Shown here piece after piece: positions 42,288 to 49,542 of a stretch of 49,542 nt of DNA; the stretch's first letter is position 1; each line of letters begins with the position of its first letter. This DNA is from Candidatus Yaniella excrementigallinarum (lineage in GTDB: Bacteria > Actinomycetota > Actinomycetes > Actinomycetales > Micrococcaceae), in the NCBI GenBank assembly GCA_019113675.1, contig DXHA01000004.1:1-49542 (forward strand), in the 5' to 3' direction. A program made the position numbers and the translations under genes. Under the pieces are notes generated by a model. The model worked only from the letters and a program-made list of their open reading frames with translations. It had not been told where the DNA came from and did no database searches.

Positions 42288-43168
42288 GTAAACAGCGCCG
42301 CAACCAGACGCGGTCGGCAATCAACATCGAACCTGGCCGATACGAGATCGATTCGGGCACCGCAGAAATCCAACCCGACCGATTCACCCCCGGAGCATGG
42401 CTGCTGCTGATCAACGGGGTGCAATCCTCCCAGCTGATCCCGGATGAGCCCCAACGTTTAGGCTTTGAATACATGCGCTGGATCGCCATCGCACTGAGCT
42501 TTCGGTATACACCTGAAACGCAGCTACGATTCCTACACCTCGGAGGTGGGGGAGCGACCTTGGCACGCTGGGGCGCAGACCGGTACCCAAACTCCCGGCA
42601 CACCACGGTGGAATACGACGCCAAACTCACCGAACTTGCCCGCAATAACTTCGGGCTTCCCAGATCCCCGATCGTCAAAATGCGCGTTGGTGAAGCCGGA
42701 CAAGTACTGGCTCAGACCAAACCGGATAGTTGGGATGTGATTATCCGTGACGTATTTGTGGAAAGTGACCAGGGAAAACATATAACACCCAAACACCTAA
42801 CCGGTGTAGAAGCCGCCGAAACCGCAGCCCGGGCGGTCGGAGAACACGGCGCCTACATTATTAACTATGGTGGCCCACCCAACCTCACCCCGGCACGGGC
42901 TGAAGCCGCCGCAATGGCCCAAGCCTTCAGCCAGGTGACCCTGATTTCTGATGCCAGTATGTTTAAAGGTCGCCGCCGAGGCAACATCGTGATGGTTGGT
43001 ACTCAAACCCAACTGGCTGCCCCACAACTTGGTGGCATAGACGCGTTCAGTGCAGCATTGCGCTCTGAACCATTACCGGCTCAAACCAAGTTTGGCCCGG
43101 CAGCTAGCAACTTTATTGCCGGCACTCCACCGGGTATCACCCCGTTGCTGTTGAAAGATCCGTTGTAG
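42284..43168 (+). CDS. Spermidine synthase-like SAM-dependent protein
   Basis: A 294-residue class I methyltransferase-fold protein. The start MSKQRRNQTRS overlaps the previous stop by four bases. The nucleotide site LHLGGGGATLARW, the acidic residue in TTVEYDAKLTELA and WDVIIRDVFVESD follow the spermidine synthase layout. It has no membrane domain and lacks the full amine-binding signature, as do many actinobacterial relatives, so the true substrate is open. It is in an operon with a thiamine-binding-like protein and a GNAT protein. Confidence 0.83.
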   Translation: MSKQRRNQTRSAINIEPGRYEIDSGTAEIQPDRFTPGAWLLLINGVQSSQLIPDEPQRLGFEYMRWIAIALSFRYTPETQLRFLHLGGGGATLARWGADRYPNSRHTTVEYDAKLTELARNNFGLPRSPIVKMRVGEAGQVLAQTKPDSWDVIIRDVFVESDQGKHITPKHLTGVEAAETAARAVGEHGAYIINYGGPPNLTPARAEAAAMAQAFSQVTLISDASMFKGRRRGNIVMVGTQTQLAAPQLGGIDAFSAALRSEPLPAQTKFGPAASNFIAGTPPGITPLLLKDPL

Positions 43169-43262
43169 ACATCGTTACCGGGCTCACTTCGGCATTAGAC
43201 TAATAGATAGAACCTTCGCAACCGATCCACGGATGTGAAATGACCGTCAGGAGGGACCTGCA

Positions 43263-44276
43263 ATGACCGACCAACCACACGACCCAGTAGAACGGGAAAA
43301 CGCAGAAGAACAGTTGCCAGAACACCCCAAAACGAAAAAACACGGGGTCGTCGTCGGTGTTGATGGCTCCAAACGTGCATTGGCCGCAGCTGTTTGGGCA
43401 CTACGCGAAGCAAAACGTATCGGTGTACCACTCACTATGGTTTCGGCCTACACGCTTCCTATTTTCCCATCGGTAGCCGTCGACACAGCCACCGGTGGTC
43501 ATGAAGACTCAGCACTGGCACAGTCTTGCCGACAGATTCTGGAAGCTACACAAGCAGAACTGGGCGAAACCGACGTGGAGATCCGTACCGCAGTAGAGCT
43601 GGGCGACCCCGCCACTGTGTTAATTGATTATTCGCATGATGCCGAACTGCTAGTTGCTGGCCCACGTGGTCGCGGAGGCTTTTTAGGCCTGCTGGTCGGC
43701 TCAGTATCACGCGGTCTACCGGCACAAGCCAAATGTCCGGTGGTATTGGTTCCCCGCGGGGCCGAAGAAACCCGTGCCGGTTCTGATGCACCGGTCGTAG
43801 TGGCATCAGATGGTTCCCTACAGGGCCGTGTCGCCATGCTACGTGCTGCAGACGAAGCCCTCCGTCGCAGCTCATCGTGTCGTCTGCGCATCATCACCGC
43901 CATGGCTCCGGTCTCATCTGCTGTGGAATGGCTGCCTTCAACCGTGGATGAACGCGCCATGTTCGATGAACTACGCGATAAACTCAACGCCGGTGTGGAC
44001 TGGCTACAAAACCACTACCCGAATCTGAAGATTGAATCAGAAGTTATTGACGGGGTGCCCGTGGACGCGGTCGTTGCTGAATCCGAATCGGCGCGCCTGA
44101 CCGTGGTCGGTACCCGCGGTCTGGGTGGTTTCGCCGGGGCATTGCTCGGCTCTACATCCCAGGGCATCGCAGCACATGCTCGCGGACCAGTCATGATCGT
44201 GCCTTACGAAGATGACCCGCGCCTAGAAGACCGCGGCCAATACGGACCAATGGTCGATCAGGATCCCACAGTCTAA
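43263..44276 (+). CDS. Tandem universal stress protein (UspA)
   Basis: A 337-residue protein with two Usp domains (about 25-160 and 175-325). Both carry the ATP-binding signature: GPRGRGGFLGLLVGSVSRG with CPVVLVP, and GTRGLGGFAGALLGSTSQG with GPVMIVP. The first strand VVVGVDGSKRALAA is typical. The start has CAGGAGG 9 nt upstream, one of the best in the window. A 20-residue acidic extension precedes the first domain. Role: stress or dormancy response, as for mycobacterial relatives (known of the family). Confidence 0.93.
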   Translation: MTDQPHDPVERENAEEQLPEHPKTKKHGVVVGVDGSKRALAAAVWALREAKRIGVPLTMVSAYTLPIFPSVAVDTATGGHEDSALAQSCRQILEATQAELGETDVEIRTAVELGDPATVLIDYSHDAELLVAGPRGRGGFLGLLVGSVSRGLPAQAKCPVVLVPRGAEETRAGSDAPVVVASDGSLQGRVAMLRAADEALRRSSSCRLRIITAMAPVSSAVEWLPSTVDERAMFDELRDKLNAGVDWLQNHYPNLKIESEVIDGVPVDAVVAESESARLTVVGTRGLGGFAGALLGSTSQGIAAHARGPVMIVPYEDDPRLEDRGQYGPMVDQDPTV

Positions 44277-44294
44277 GCCATAGCGCATAGAAAA

Positions 44295-44334
44295 ACTTCG
44301 GGGTGGCAAGCCAACTGGTTTGCCACCCCGAAGT
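44295..44334. terminator. Strong hairpin between the convergent Usp and NlpC/P60 genes
   Basis: ACTTCGGGGTGGCAA (44295-44309) and TTGCCACCCCGAAGT (44320-44334) pair perfectly over 15 bases with a 10-nt loop. On the minus strand five T follow, so it ends the NlpC/P60 transcript; on the plus strand no T tract follows. A second small stem (GTCCGG/CCGGAC, 44369-44389) lies between it and the NlpC stop codon. Confidence 0.8.
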
Positions 44335-44410
44335 GTATATACACCATATTTAATTTTGGCCTCCAAGGGTCCGGAGAACTTCCCCGGACTCCGAACCCCC
44401 GAAGGAGACT

Positions 44411-46027
44411 TTAGTAGCGGCCACCTACACTGAGCATGCCCCACGGTGAGTAGTGCAAGTCAGTGATGGTGATACCCGTAGAGGGGTTTCGTGCGTGAGC
44501 AATCTGGCCGTTACCAATATAGATGGCAACGTGGTAAACACCGGAGCCTTGGCCGTTATTGGACCAGAACACCAGGTCACCGGGCTGCAAATTATCCAGC
44601 GAAACATACTGTTTTGCCGCCGCGTACTGTGCACTTGAAACACGAGGTAGCGATTTACCCGCCTGGGCAAAGGCTGCCACCGTAAAGCCCGAGCAGTCAT
44701 AACCCTTCGGGCCGTTACCGCCCCAGACATACGATGTGCCGGGTTCATTGGTCTTATTGACCGCCCAGTTAACCGCTGCCGACATATTGCCACTGGGTGG
44801 CGCAGCCGGAGTAGTCTGTGTCGGTTCTGGTTCTGGTTCCGGTGCCGCAGTGGTTTCCGTCTGGGTTGGCGTTGGTGTAGCCGTCCGAGTCGGTGTTGGC
44901 GTAGGCGTCTGTGTTTGCGTTGGAGTCTGCGTCGGTGTTTGCGTTTGCGTCGGAGTTGACGTCGGCGTCGATGCAGGCTCAGGGGTAGCAGTCTGAGTCG
45001 GCTCAGGTGCGGTGGTCTGCGCTGGTTCCGGCGTCGACTCCTGTGTTGGCGTAGATTCCTGCTCAGGTTCCTGTGCAGGTGCCGACGACTCAGGTTCCTC
45101 CTCTGGAGCTTCTTCCGTCGGTGTTACCGGAGCCTCTGAGGCCGCTTCGGTGCTGGTCGGTGACGATTCACTTGAAGCGGTTGCGGTTCCAGCAACCTCG
45201 TCGAATGCCTCCTGTGTACTCTCGTCTTCTAACTCCTCAACGATATCGGTGGCTTCATCTTCATCGACTTCTTCGGATTCCTGAATAGTAGTGGCAACAG
45301 CGATACGCTGCTGCTCCTGACGCTCCTGTTCAGCTTGGCGTTCGGCTTCTTCTTCTGCCAAGCGTTGACGTTCGCGTTCTTCCTCCGCCTCTCGTTCTTC
45401 AGCCTCGCGCTGTGCGTCTGCAAGTGCATCTGATTTCGCGTCCTGGTTATCACTCAGGTGCGAGTGAGCGTTGCTATTAGCCTCACTATCGTCAGCATCG
45501 CTTGCCAAACCATCATTGATCTGCTGGTTCAAGGCGTTAGCACTGAGCGCATCTTCGTCGCCCAGCATGAACTCTTCAGTACTCAAGCCTCCGTTGCGAT
45601 ACATGTCCGCAACGGCTTCCCCGGCATTTTCCTGATCACGTTCATTTTCTTCGGAAGCAAGTTCCGCTTGCTGGGCCGCGGTTTCTGCCTCCCGACGGGC
45701 TTCTGCGGCAGCTTCACTGAGCTCACGAACTTTCTCATTAGAGGAAAGCGTCCGACCTTCAGCTTCTGCTAGACGTTGGTTGCTCTTCTCCAGGATCTCT
45801 TTGAGGTCTTCGCGCAGTTTAGCCTGAGCATCAGGATCTCCCTTAGCTGCGGCGATCGTCTCTTCGTCTGGAAGATCCGGTACTTCGGTTAATGCTTCAG
45901 ACGTGCTGGATCCAGCGAAAAAGCTGTCGGAGTCAGAGAAAATCTGCGGCATTGCGGTGGCAGACATAGCTGCGACCGTTACAAGGGCAACCCCCGCGGC
46001 TGCCCCTCTCATGCTTCGTGATTTCAC
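44411..46027 (-). CDS. Secreted NlpC/P60 peptidoglycan hydrolase with coiled coil and PT-rich linker
   Basis: A 538-residue exported protein. GTG start with AGGAAT upstream; signal peptide at 1-30 (MKSRSMRGAAAGVALVTVAA, cleavage near TAMPQ). Residues 45-130 and 190-240 are coiled coil, rich in E, A, R and Q (EEREAEEERERQRLAEEEAE). Residues 280-410 are a low-complexity linker of E/S/P, then of PTQTPTQTQ repeats. The C-terminal NlpC/P60 domain (about 415-538) has the catalytic cysteine in GYDCSGFTVAAFAQAG, the histidine in VYHVAIYIGNG and another in IAHARN. The layout resembles RipA-type cell-separation endopeptidases. Confidence 0.92.
   Translation of the reverse strand: MKSRSMRGAAAGVALVTVAAMSATAMPQIFSDSDSFFAGSSTSEALTEVPDLPDEETIAAAKGDPDAQAKLREDLKEILEKSNQRLAEAEGRTLSSNEKVRELSEAAAEARREAETAAQQAELASEENERDQENAGEAVADMYRNGGLSTEEFMLGDEDALSANALNQQINDGLASDADDSEANSNAHSHLSDNQDAKSDALADAQREAEEREAEEERERQRLAEEEAERQAEQERQEQQRIAVATTIQESEEVDEDEATDIVEELEDESTQEAFDEVAGTATASSESSPTSTEAASEAPVTPTEEAPEEEPESSAPAQEPEQESTPTQESTPEPAQTTAPEPTQTATPEPASTPTSTPTQTQTPTQTPTQTQTPTPTPTRTATPTPTQTETTAAPEPEPEPTQTTPAAPPSGNMSAAVNWAVNKTNEPGTSYVWGGNGPKGYDCSGFTVAAFAQAGKSLPRVSSAQYAAAKQYVSLDNLQPGDLVFWSNNGQGSGVYHVAIYIGNGQIAHARNPSTGITITDLHYSPWGMLSVGGRY
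44815..45060 (-). repeat. Proline/threonine/glutamine-coding repeat tract in the NlpC/P60 linker
   Basis: Short degenerate units (CCAACGCAAAC and relatives on the coding strand) encode PTQT-type tetrapeptides, flanked by PE and PEPT units. This is a wall-spanning linker and a likely site of length variation. Confidence 0.65.
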
Positions 46028-46329
46028 GATTATTCCTCATTCTGTGGCTAGTCCAGTTATATAGCTCGTATTAAGCTATTTCGACCACAGCCAAAGACTT
46101 TATCTGCACTCTTGTCACAACTGCAACACTTGAAACATGCGCATACATAAAGCACATTCGTGTAATTATCGCGACACGCCTGCAATCATCGGGATCTGCG
46201 TCATAGTGGGGATTTATAAAATTGTTACACAGAAAACCGCAGGGTCCTTGACATGAGACCATTTAGCGATCCAAGGCAGCGCTTTATAGGGGTACGGTGA
46301 CCAATCCGTGATGGGTGGGCAGTTCCGAA
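46028..46329. other. Spacer upstream of the NlpC/P60 gene
   Basis: About 300 nt without a gene. It must carry the NlpC/P60 promoter on the minus strand. The half nearer the NlpC gene has the start-site region and a possible short dyad (TAGCTCGTATTAAGCTA, 46063-46079). I looked for a cyclic di-AMP (ydaO-type) riboswitch, often found before such genes in actinobacteria, and do not see its conserved parts. Confidence 0.5.
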
Positions 46330-47085
46330 CTAGCTTTGTTCTTTAGTGGAGGCCTCGTGTGTGCCATCGACGTGAAAGCGTACGGGTTTGCCATCAGCGG
46401 TCGCATACTGTATAACCATGTTTTCAGCCAGATCAAGGTATCTATGTAGGCCGCGTGATGCGTCAACGCGCTGATTATTGAGGATACGATCAATGATGGC
46501 CAGGTTTTGCTGGGCAAAAGAACCATGAATGCCCGGATTGATGTTGAGACCAGTGAAAGCTAGTCGAAGTTGTGTAAGTAGACGATCTATGGTGGCAGAC
46601 AGCGTTACCGAACCAGCCAGTGCCACAACTGCCATGTGAAATTCCCGATCAGCAACTTCAAGAGCCTCAAGGTCTTCTTGTGCGACGCCACGACGTGTTT
46701 GGTCAGCTATGTGCAGGAATTGCTCTGATAGCTCAGGTGTAAGCTGGCCCCACAGAATAGCTGCCGGCTCCAGGAATCGCCGGGTTTGATAGACTTCTCG
46801 CACATCTTGTGGCCCGGGGTCGATGACAAATACGCCTCTATTGGGTACCTTGTGCACTAGATCTTCACCCACTAATACAGTAAAAGCCTCACGCAGTGTG
46901 TTGCGTGAGACTTCAAATTCGGCTGCGATCGTCTCTTCGGAAAGTTTCGCGCCAGGGCTCAGGCTTCCTTTGCAGATGAGCTTGCGCAGTGAAGTGGCGA
47001 TTCGGGTGGGTGTATGTGCGTGCAGGTATTCATCGTCGGAATCTTCGATCGGCATTGAAAACTTGGGTATTACCGGCTTGGTCAT
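46330..47085 (-). CDS. GntR/FadR-family (FCD) transcriptional regulator
   Basis: A 251-residue regulator with a GntR winged helix at about 25-95 (LRKLICKGSLSPGAKLSEET, then FEVSRNTLREAFTVLVGEDL) and an FCD effector domain at about 105-230 (EVYQTRRFLEPAAILWGQL, and later DREFHMAVVALAGS). FCD members sense carboxylic acids. ATG follows GGGAGA. The last 20 residues are a loose tail. No metabolic gene is beside it; tRNA genes follow on the other side, so its targets are elsewhere or it is autoregulated. Confidence 0.92.
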   Translation of the reverse strand: MTKPVIPKFSMPIEDSDDEYLHAHTPTRIATSLRKLICKGSLSPGAKLSEETIAAEFEVSRNTLREAFTVLVGEDLVHKVPNRGVFVIDPGPQDVREVYQTRRFLEPAAILWGQLTPELSEQFLHIADQTRRGVAQEDLEALEVADREFHMAVVALAGSVTLSATIDRLLTQLRLAFTGLNINPGIHGSFAQQNLAIIDRILNNQRVDASRGLHRYLDLAENMVIQYATADGKPVRFHVDGTHEASTKEQS

Positions 47086-47266
47086 CTGATTCTCCCAGTC
47101 GCTCAGGGATTAAACCGTGCTGAATATCACAGTATCATCGGTAGGTAGTCCTGTCTGTATCTGGTTGGGGCATAGTTGTTCACCTATAAGCTGTATGTCC
47201 TCTAGCTAACTGACCGTTGTCGATTCGCCGCTGGTTTAGATAAGCTCATGTGCCGCTACCGCTAAT

Positions 47267-47296
47267 TTGCATTAACAAAACCTTTAGGTCTATGAT
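47267..47296 (+). promoter_or_regulatory. Promoter of the tRNA cluster
   Basis: TTGCAT (47267-47272) and TATGAT (47291-47296) are spaced by 18 bases, about 45 nt before tRNA-Glu. This is the clearest -35/-10 pair in the spacer. Confidence 0.5.
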
Positions 47297-47342
47297 GATC
47301 TAGGTCGATCGCGTCAAAGGGATGAAACCCTGCGATAGTCCG

Positions 47343-47415
47343 GCCCCCATCGTCTAGTGGCCTAGGACACCGCCCTTTCACGGCGGCGGCACGGGTTCGA
47401 ATCCCGTTGGGGGTA
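47343..47415 (+). tRNA. tRNA-Glu (TTC)
   Basis: A full cloverleaf: acceptor GCCCCCA with TGGGGGT, anticodon arm CCGCC-CTTTCAC-GGCGG with anticodon TTC, T arm ACGGG-TTCGAAT-CCCGT. CCA is not encoded. Confidence 0.95.
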
Positions 47416-47460
47416 CAGGTCAGTAATTGACTTGAGAAAATACTGTAGAGTGTTTTCACT

Positions 47461-47534
47461 GGCCCTGTAGCGCAGTTGGTTAGCGCGCCGCCCTGTCACG
47501 GCGGAGGTCGCGGGTTCAAGTCCCGTCAGGGTCG
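47461..47534 (+). tRNA. tRNA-Asp (GTC)
   Basis: Acceptor GGCCCTG with CAGGGTC, anticodon arm CCGCC-CTGTCAC-GGCGG with anticodon GTC, T loop TTCAAGT. It is 45 nt behind tRNA-Glu and followed by a terminator. Confidence 0.95.
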
Positions 47535-47541
47535 CGGATCG

Positions 47542-47570
47542 AAGAGCCTGTCCTAAAGGACGGGCTCTTT
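47542..47570 (+). terminator. Intrinsic terminator after tRNA-Asp
   Basis: AAGAGCC-T-GTCC pairs with GGAC-G-GGCTCTT around a TAAA loop, followed by TTTG. It separates the Glu-Asp unit from tRNA-Phe, although read-through is possible since no clear promoter precedes tRNA-Phe. Confidence 0.75.
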
Positions 47571-47589
47571 GTCCAGAAGCGCTAGCTTC

Positions 47590-47662
47590 GGCTCTGTAGC
47601 TCAGTTGGTAGAGCGTTCGACTGAAAATCGAAAGGTCACCGGATCGATGCCGGTCGGAGCCA
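47590..47662 (+). tRNA. tRNA-Phe (GAA)
   Basis: Acceptor GGCTCTG with CGGAGCC, D arm GCTC-AGTTGGTA-GAGC, anticodon GAA in ACTGAAAAT, T arm ACCGG-ATCGATG-CCGGT. The T loop begins with A rather than the usual T at position 54. A truncated integrase lies just downstream, pointing toward it, so this gene was probably an integration site. Confidence 0.93.
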
Positions 47663-47664
47663 CT

Positions 47665-47710
47665 GGACTCTCGCGTAGCTTCTACATCGCGGGGGTCCTT
47701 TTCTTTTTCT
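47665..47710 (+). terminator. Intrinsic terminator after tRNA-Phe
   Basis: GGACTCTCGCG (47665-47675) pairs with CGCGGGGGTCC (47688-47698) over 11 bases with two wobble pairs, then TTTTCTTTTTCT. Confidence 0.85.
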
Positions 47711-47743
47711 AACAGTCAGACACCCCGCATAAACCCCGCACTT

Positions 47744-48130
47744 TCAAATCATTCCCTTCAGCTGTTCCTGCATCACAGCTCCCGCCCTAGTGTCGCCCTT
47801 GAGCGTGTTCATATAGACGTCCTGGGTCATCGAAGGGTTCTTGTGATCGAGGAACGCTGCGATCTCTGTCGCTGACATACCTGCTCGGTCAAGCATGGTC
47901 GCCGCCGTCTTACGGAATGTATGCGTTGATAGCTCGGGATACCCGATCTGATGACGCACGTCGCGCAGCTCCCTCTGAGTGTTCGACGGGTCCCGCAAAG
48001 TCATGACATGCGAGGGAAACAGCAATGATGTGCTCGCTTTTAGCCTGTGATGACAACGCTTGAGCATCGCCACGGTTGCGTCGGGAAGCGGAGTAACCCT
48101 TGCCGAGGCATCCGTCTTCGGAACGAGAGG
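47744..48130 (-). pseudogene. Tyrosine recombinase (phage/ICE integrase) C-terminal remnant
   Basis: Only the last third of an integrase is left: about 130 codons from VPKTDASARVTPLPDATVAM to the stop at 47744. The box II histidine and arginine are visible in STHTFRKTAATMLDRAG, the later histidine in AAFLDHKNPS and the nucleophile tyrosine in TQDVYMNTLKG. The first arginine box and the whole DNA-binding part are missing. The frame closes at 48137-48139 and the upstream sequence belongs to a transposase, so the gene was cut between about 48122 and 48134. It sits 81 nt from tRNA-Phe, as integrases beside their attachment site do. Confidence 0.82.
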
Positions 48131-49430
48131 CGGCGATCAGCCAGTCGCCGGCACCCTGACCGAGGGCGAGGAAGTCGCGCTCTTCTTGACTGCGGGCTTT
48201 CGGCACCGGTGGACGCGGTGCTCAGTGGGGGCCTTGAGGATGGTTGGGATAGTGGGCCAGGTCGATCCGTGGAGTGCCCGGGGCGGACAGTCGGTGTCGG
48301 GCTAGGACGAGCTCGGTCCCGGCGACCCGGGCTCAGACCTCGGTTCCAACCAGGCCCGGCGAGGTGGAGTAGCGCACCGAGCCGTAGCGCACCGTATGGT
48401 CGGTGTTCACCATTCGGGTCTGGCCCAGCGCGAGGGTGTGCGGTGCGGCCGGCAGCACATGCAACCGGACCCGCTCCTCGACCAGCGCCTCGGCCGGAAC
48501 CCGCGCTGGCTTGCGATGGACCCGACCGTTGACCTTGGCGCAGAAGGCCTCACACGCGGCCTCCAGCTCGGCGATCGAGTCATACTCAGCCCGCAGGTTG
48601 GCCTGGGTGGGCACCACGTCGGCCTTCGCCAGCCGGACCGTGGAGTCCGTGCCGCCCTTTGACTCCGGATCGAAGGGGACACAGGTGTGGACCTGGGTGC
48701 CGTAGCGCCGCCCGGCGGCCACGATCTGGGGGTGGCGCACCGCGACGCCTGCGACATGATCGATGCTCACCGTCTTGGCGTTGTCGGTCAGGATGTAGGT
48801 CGGCACCCCGTCGATCCGACGCAGCGCCTGGTCCAGGCAGGCGATCAGCGTCGGAAGAGTCTGGTCCCAGACCGGGATCACCATCCGGAAGCGCGACCAC
48901 GCCAGCCACGCGCAGAACAAAAACGTGCCCCGCAGCACCCCGTCCGCGCCCGGCACCCTCGGGCCCTCACCCCAGTCGAACTGCAACCACAAGCCCGGCT
49001 CGGTGATCCACGGCCGATACGTGCGAAGGTGCCCGGCCCGTCAAGCAGCCTTCGCCTCCGCCACCGCCCGCCGAGTAGTGCGCTCGGTGCCAGTGAATTC
49101 CATCGCGACAAGCCGGACGTGGATCACATCGGCGCGGATCTTACCCGAGCTGCGCTCGATCCACTCCTCGGTCTTGCCCATATGCTCATCGATCATCCGC
49201 ACCCGCCGCGAGGCCCCGGTCACCGGCCGACCCGCATCACGGGCAGCGGCATACCGACGCACCGTCTTCGGATCGACCCTGGCCAGCTGAGCGGCCGAGT
49301 GGACACTGCCCGTGGCGTCGAACGCCTCAAGGATCTCCATGATCCACTTTTCGTGCTCGGGGCCGTTGTGGCCGGATCGCGCTGGCCGCCGGTTAGCGGA
49401 GTGCGCGTAAGCGACTCGCGCAAACATCAC
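48131..49430 (-). pseudogene. IS21-type transposase (IstA) remnant with three in-frame TGA codons
   Basis: One reading frame runs through a helix-turn-helix (EILEAFDATGSVHSAAQLA, then DPKTVRRYAAARDAG), a DDE core (first Asp in LQFDWGEGP, second in ILTDNAKT, Glu in FDPESKGGTDS) and the C-terminal part (ARHRLSAPGTPRIDLAHYP ... FLALGQGAGDWLIAAS). It is broken by TGA at 49041-49043, 48333-48335 and 48222-48224; sequence after each still matches the family order. The last 60 or so residues are lost at the junction with the integrase remnant. No istB and no clear terminal inverted repeat are visible. GC content is much higher than in the rest of the window. The true start is uncertain (49430 or nearer 49340). 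Confidence 0.8.
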
Positions 49431-49542
49431 ATAGGCACCCCAGAAGAACGAAGTGCAGTCACTCGACCACGGGAGACATTCTCGGTCGAGATTCGTAGGT
49501 ACCTACCCTATCGCTGGTTCCCGAACCACTCATTCGATGTCT
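49431..49542. other. Right edge of the window, no gene seen
   Basis: About 110 nt with composition shifting back toward lower GC. It may contain the right end of the insertion element, but I cannot identify an inverted repeat or target duplication with only one side present. Confidence 0.4.

Noticed and set aside
44736-45284. Valine/glycine- and serine-rich plus-strand frames over the NlpC/P60 gene
   Set aside because: They are shadows of the PTQT- and ESP-coding repeats on the other strand.
46028-46329. Cyclic di-AMP (ydaO-type) riboswitch before the NlpC/P60 gene
   Set aside because: Expected from related genes, but the conserved sequence blocks are not found on the minus strand.
11754-49043. 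The idea that TGA is read as an amino acid in this organism (TGA inside DUF2871 and three times in IstA)
   Set aside because: All other genes here end normally, many at TGA, with tight ATGA overlaps, so TGA is a working stop. The internal TGAs lie in genes that look decayed.

Overview
The window looks like chromosome of an actinobacterium, most likely Micrococcales/Micrococcaceae of intermediate GC (a Yaniella- or Enteractinococcus-like lineage is my guess; no marker here settles it). Supporting signs are DtxR/IdeR-type iron boxes, a LAXTG (sortase E type) anchor, a QsuB-type fused dehydroshikimate dehydratase, many FecCD/AzlCD/MMPL cassettes of actinobacterial type, and several genes that seem to be transcribed leaderless (TANNNT element 6-7 nt before the start codon). 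A GC-rich stretch at the right end is clearly foreign.

Layout. 1-5.1 kb: iron-siderophore uptake (siderophore-interacting reductase, lipoprotein binding protein, two FecCD permeases, ATPase), each promoter with an iron box, then a broken DUF4440 gene. 5.4-12.2 kb: AtoE-type short-chain fatty-acid transporter; a TipAS-type MerR regulator divergent from an operon of MMPL exporter, histidine kinase, LuxR-type response regulator and a DUF2871 gene with a nonsense codon. 12.2-17.7 kb: a complete quinate/shikimate-to-protocatechuate module (qsuB, qsuD and the transporter qsuA leftward; IclR regulator and type II dehydroquinase rightward) around a 9-bp palindrome. 17.8-22.0 kb: small membrane protein, aldo/keto reductase, lactate permease, and a SatD-DUF3307 pair bracketed by two copies of the same dyad.

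22.0-26.1 kb: an ABC-F ribosome-protection-type gene preceded by a 9-codon leader peptide and an intrinsic terminator (apparent ribosome-mediated attenuator), then a large acidic LAXTG surface protein. 26.2-34.8 kb: pterin dehydratase/VOC fusion, MFS exporter, AzlCD, PdxS, EamA exporter, and a run of envelope/secreted genes in which a nuclease-fold protein and an alpha/beta-hydrolase have both lost catalytic residues. 34.8-44.3 kb: P1B-type ATPase, frameshifted FUSC protein, ackA-pta, thiamine-binding family protein, GNAT, spermidine-synthase-like protein and a tandem UspA protein. 44.4-47.1 kb: a secreted NlpC/P60 hydrolase and a GntR/FadR regulator.

47.3-49.5 kb: tRNA-Glu, tRNA-Asp and tRNA-Phe, then a truncated tyrosine integrase next to tRNA-Phe fused to an IS21-type transposase remnant with three in-frame TGA codons: an old, decayed integration site. 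Several genes in the window are damaged (DUF4440, DUF2871, FUSC, istA, integrase, possibly the qsuA start), so either the lineage is losing genes or some of these are assembly errors.
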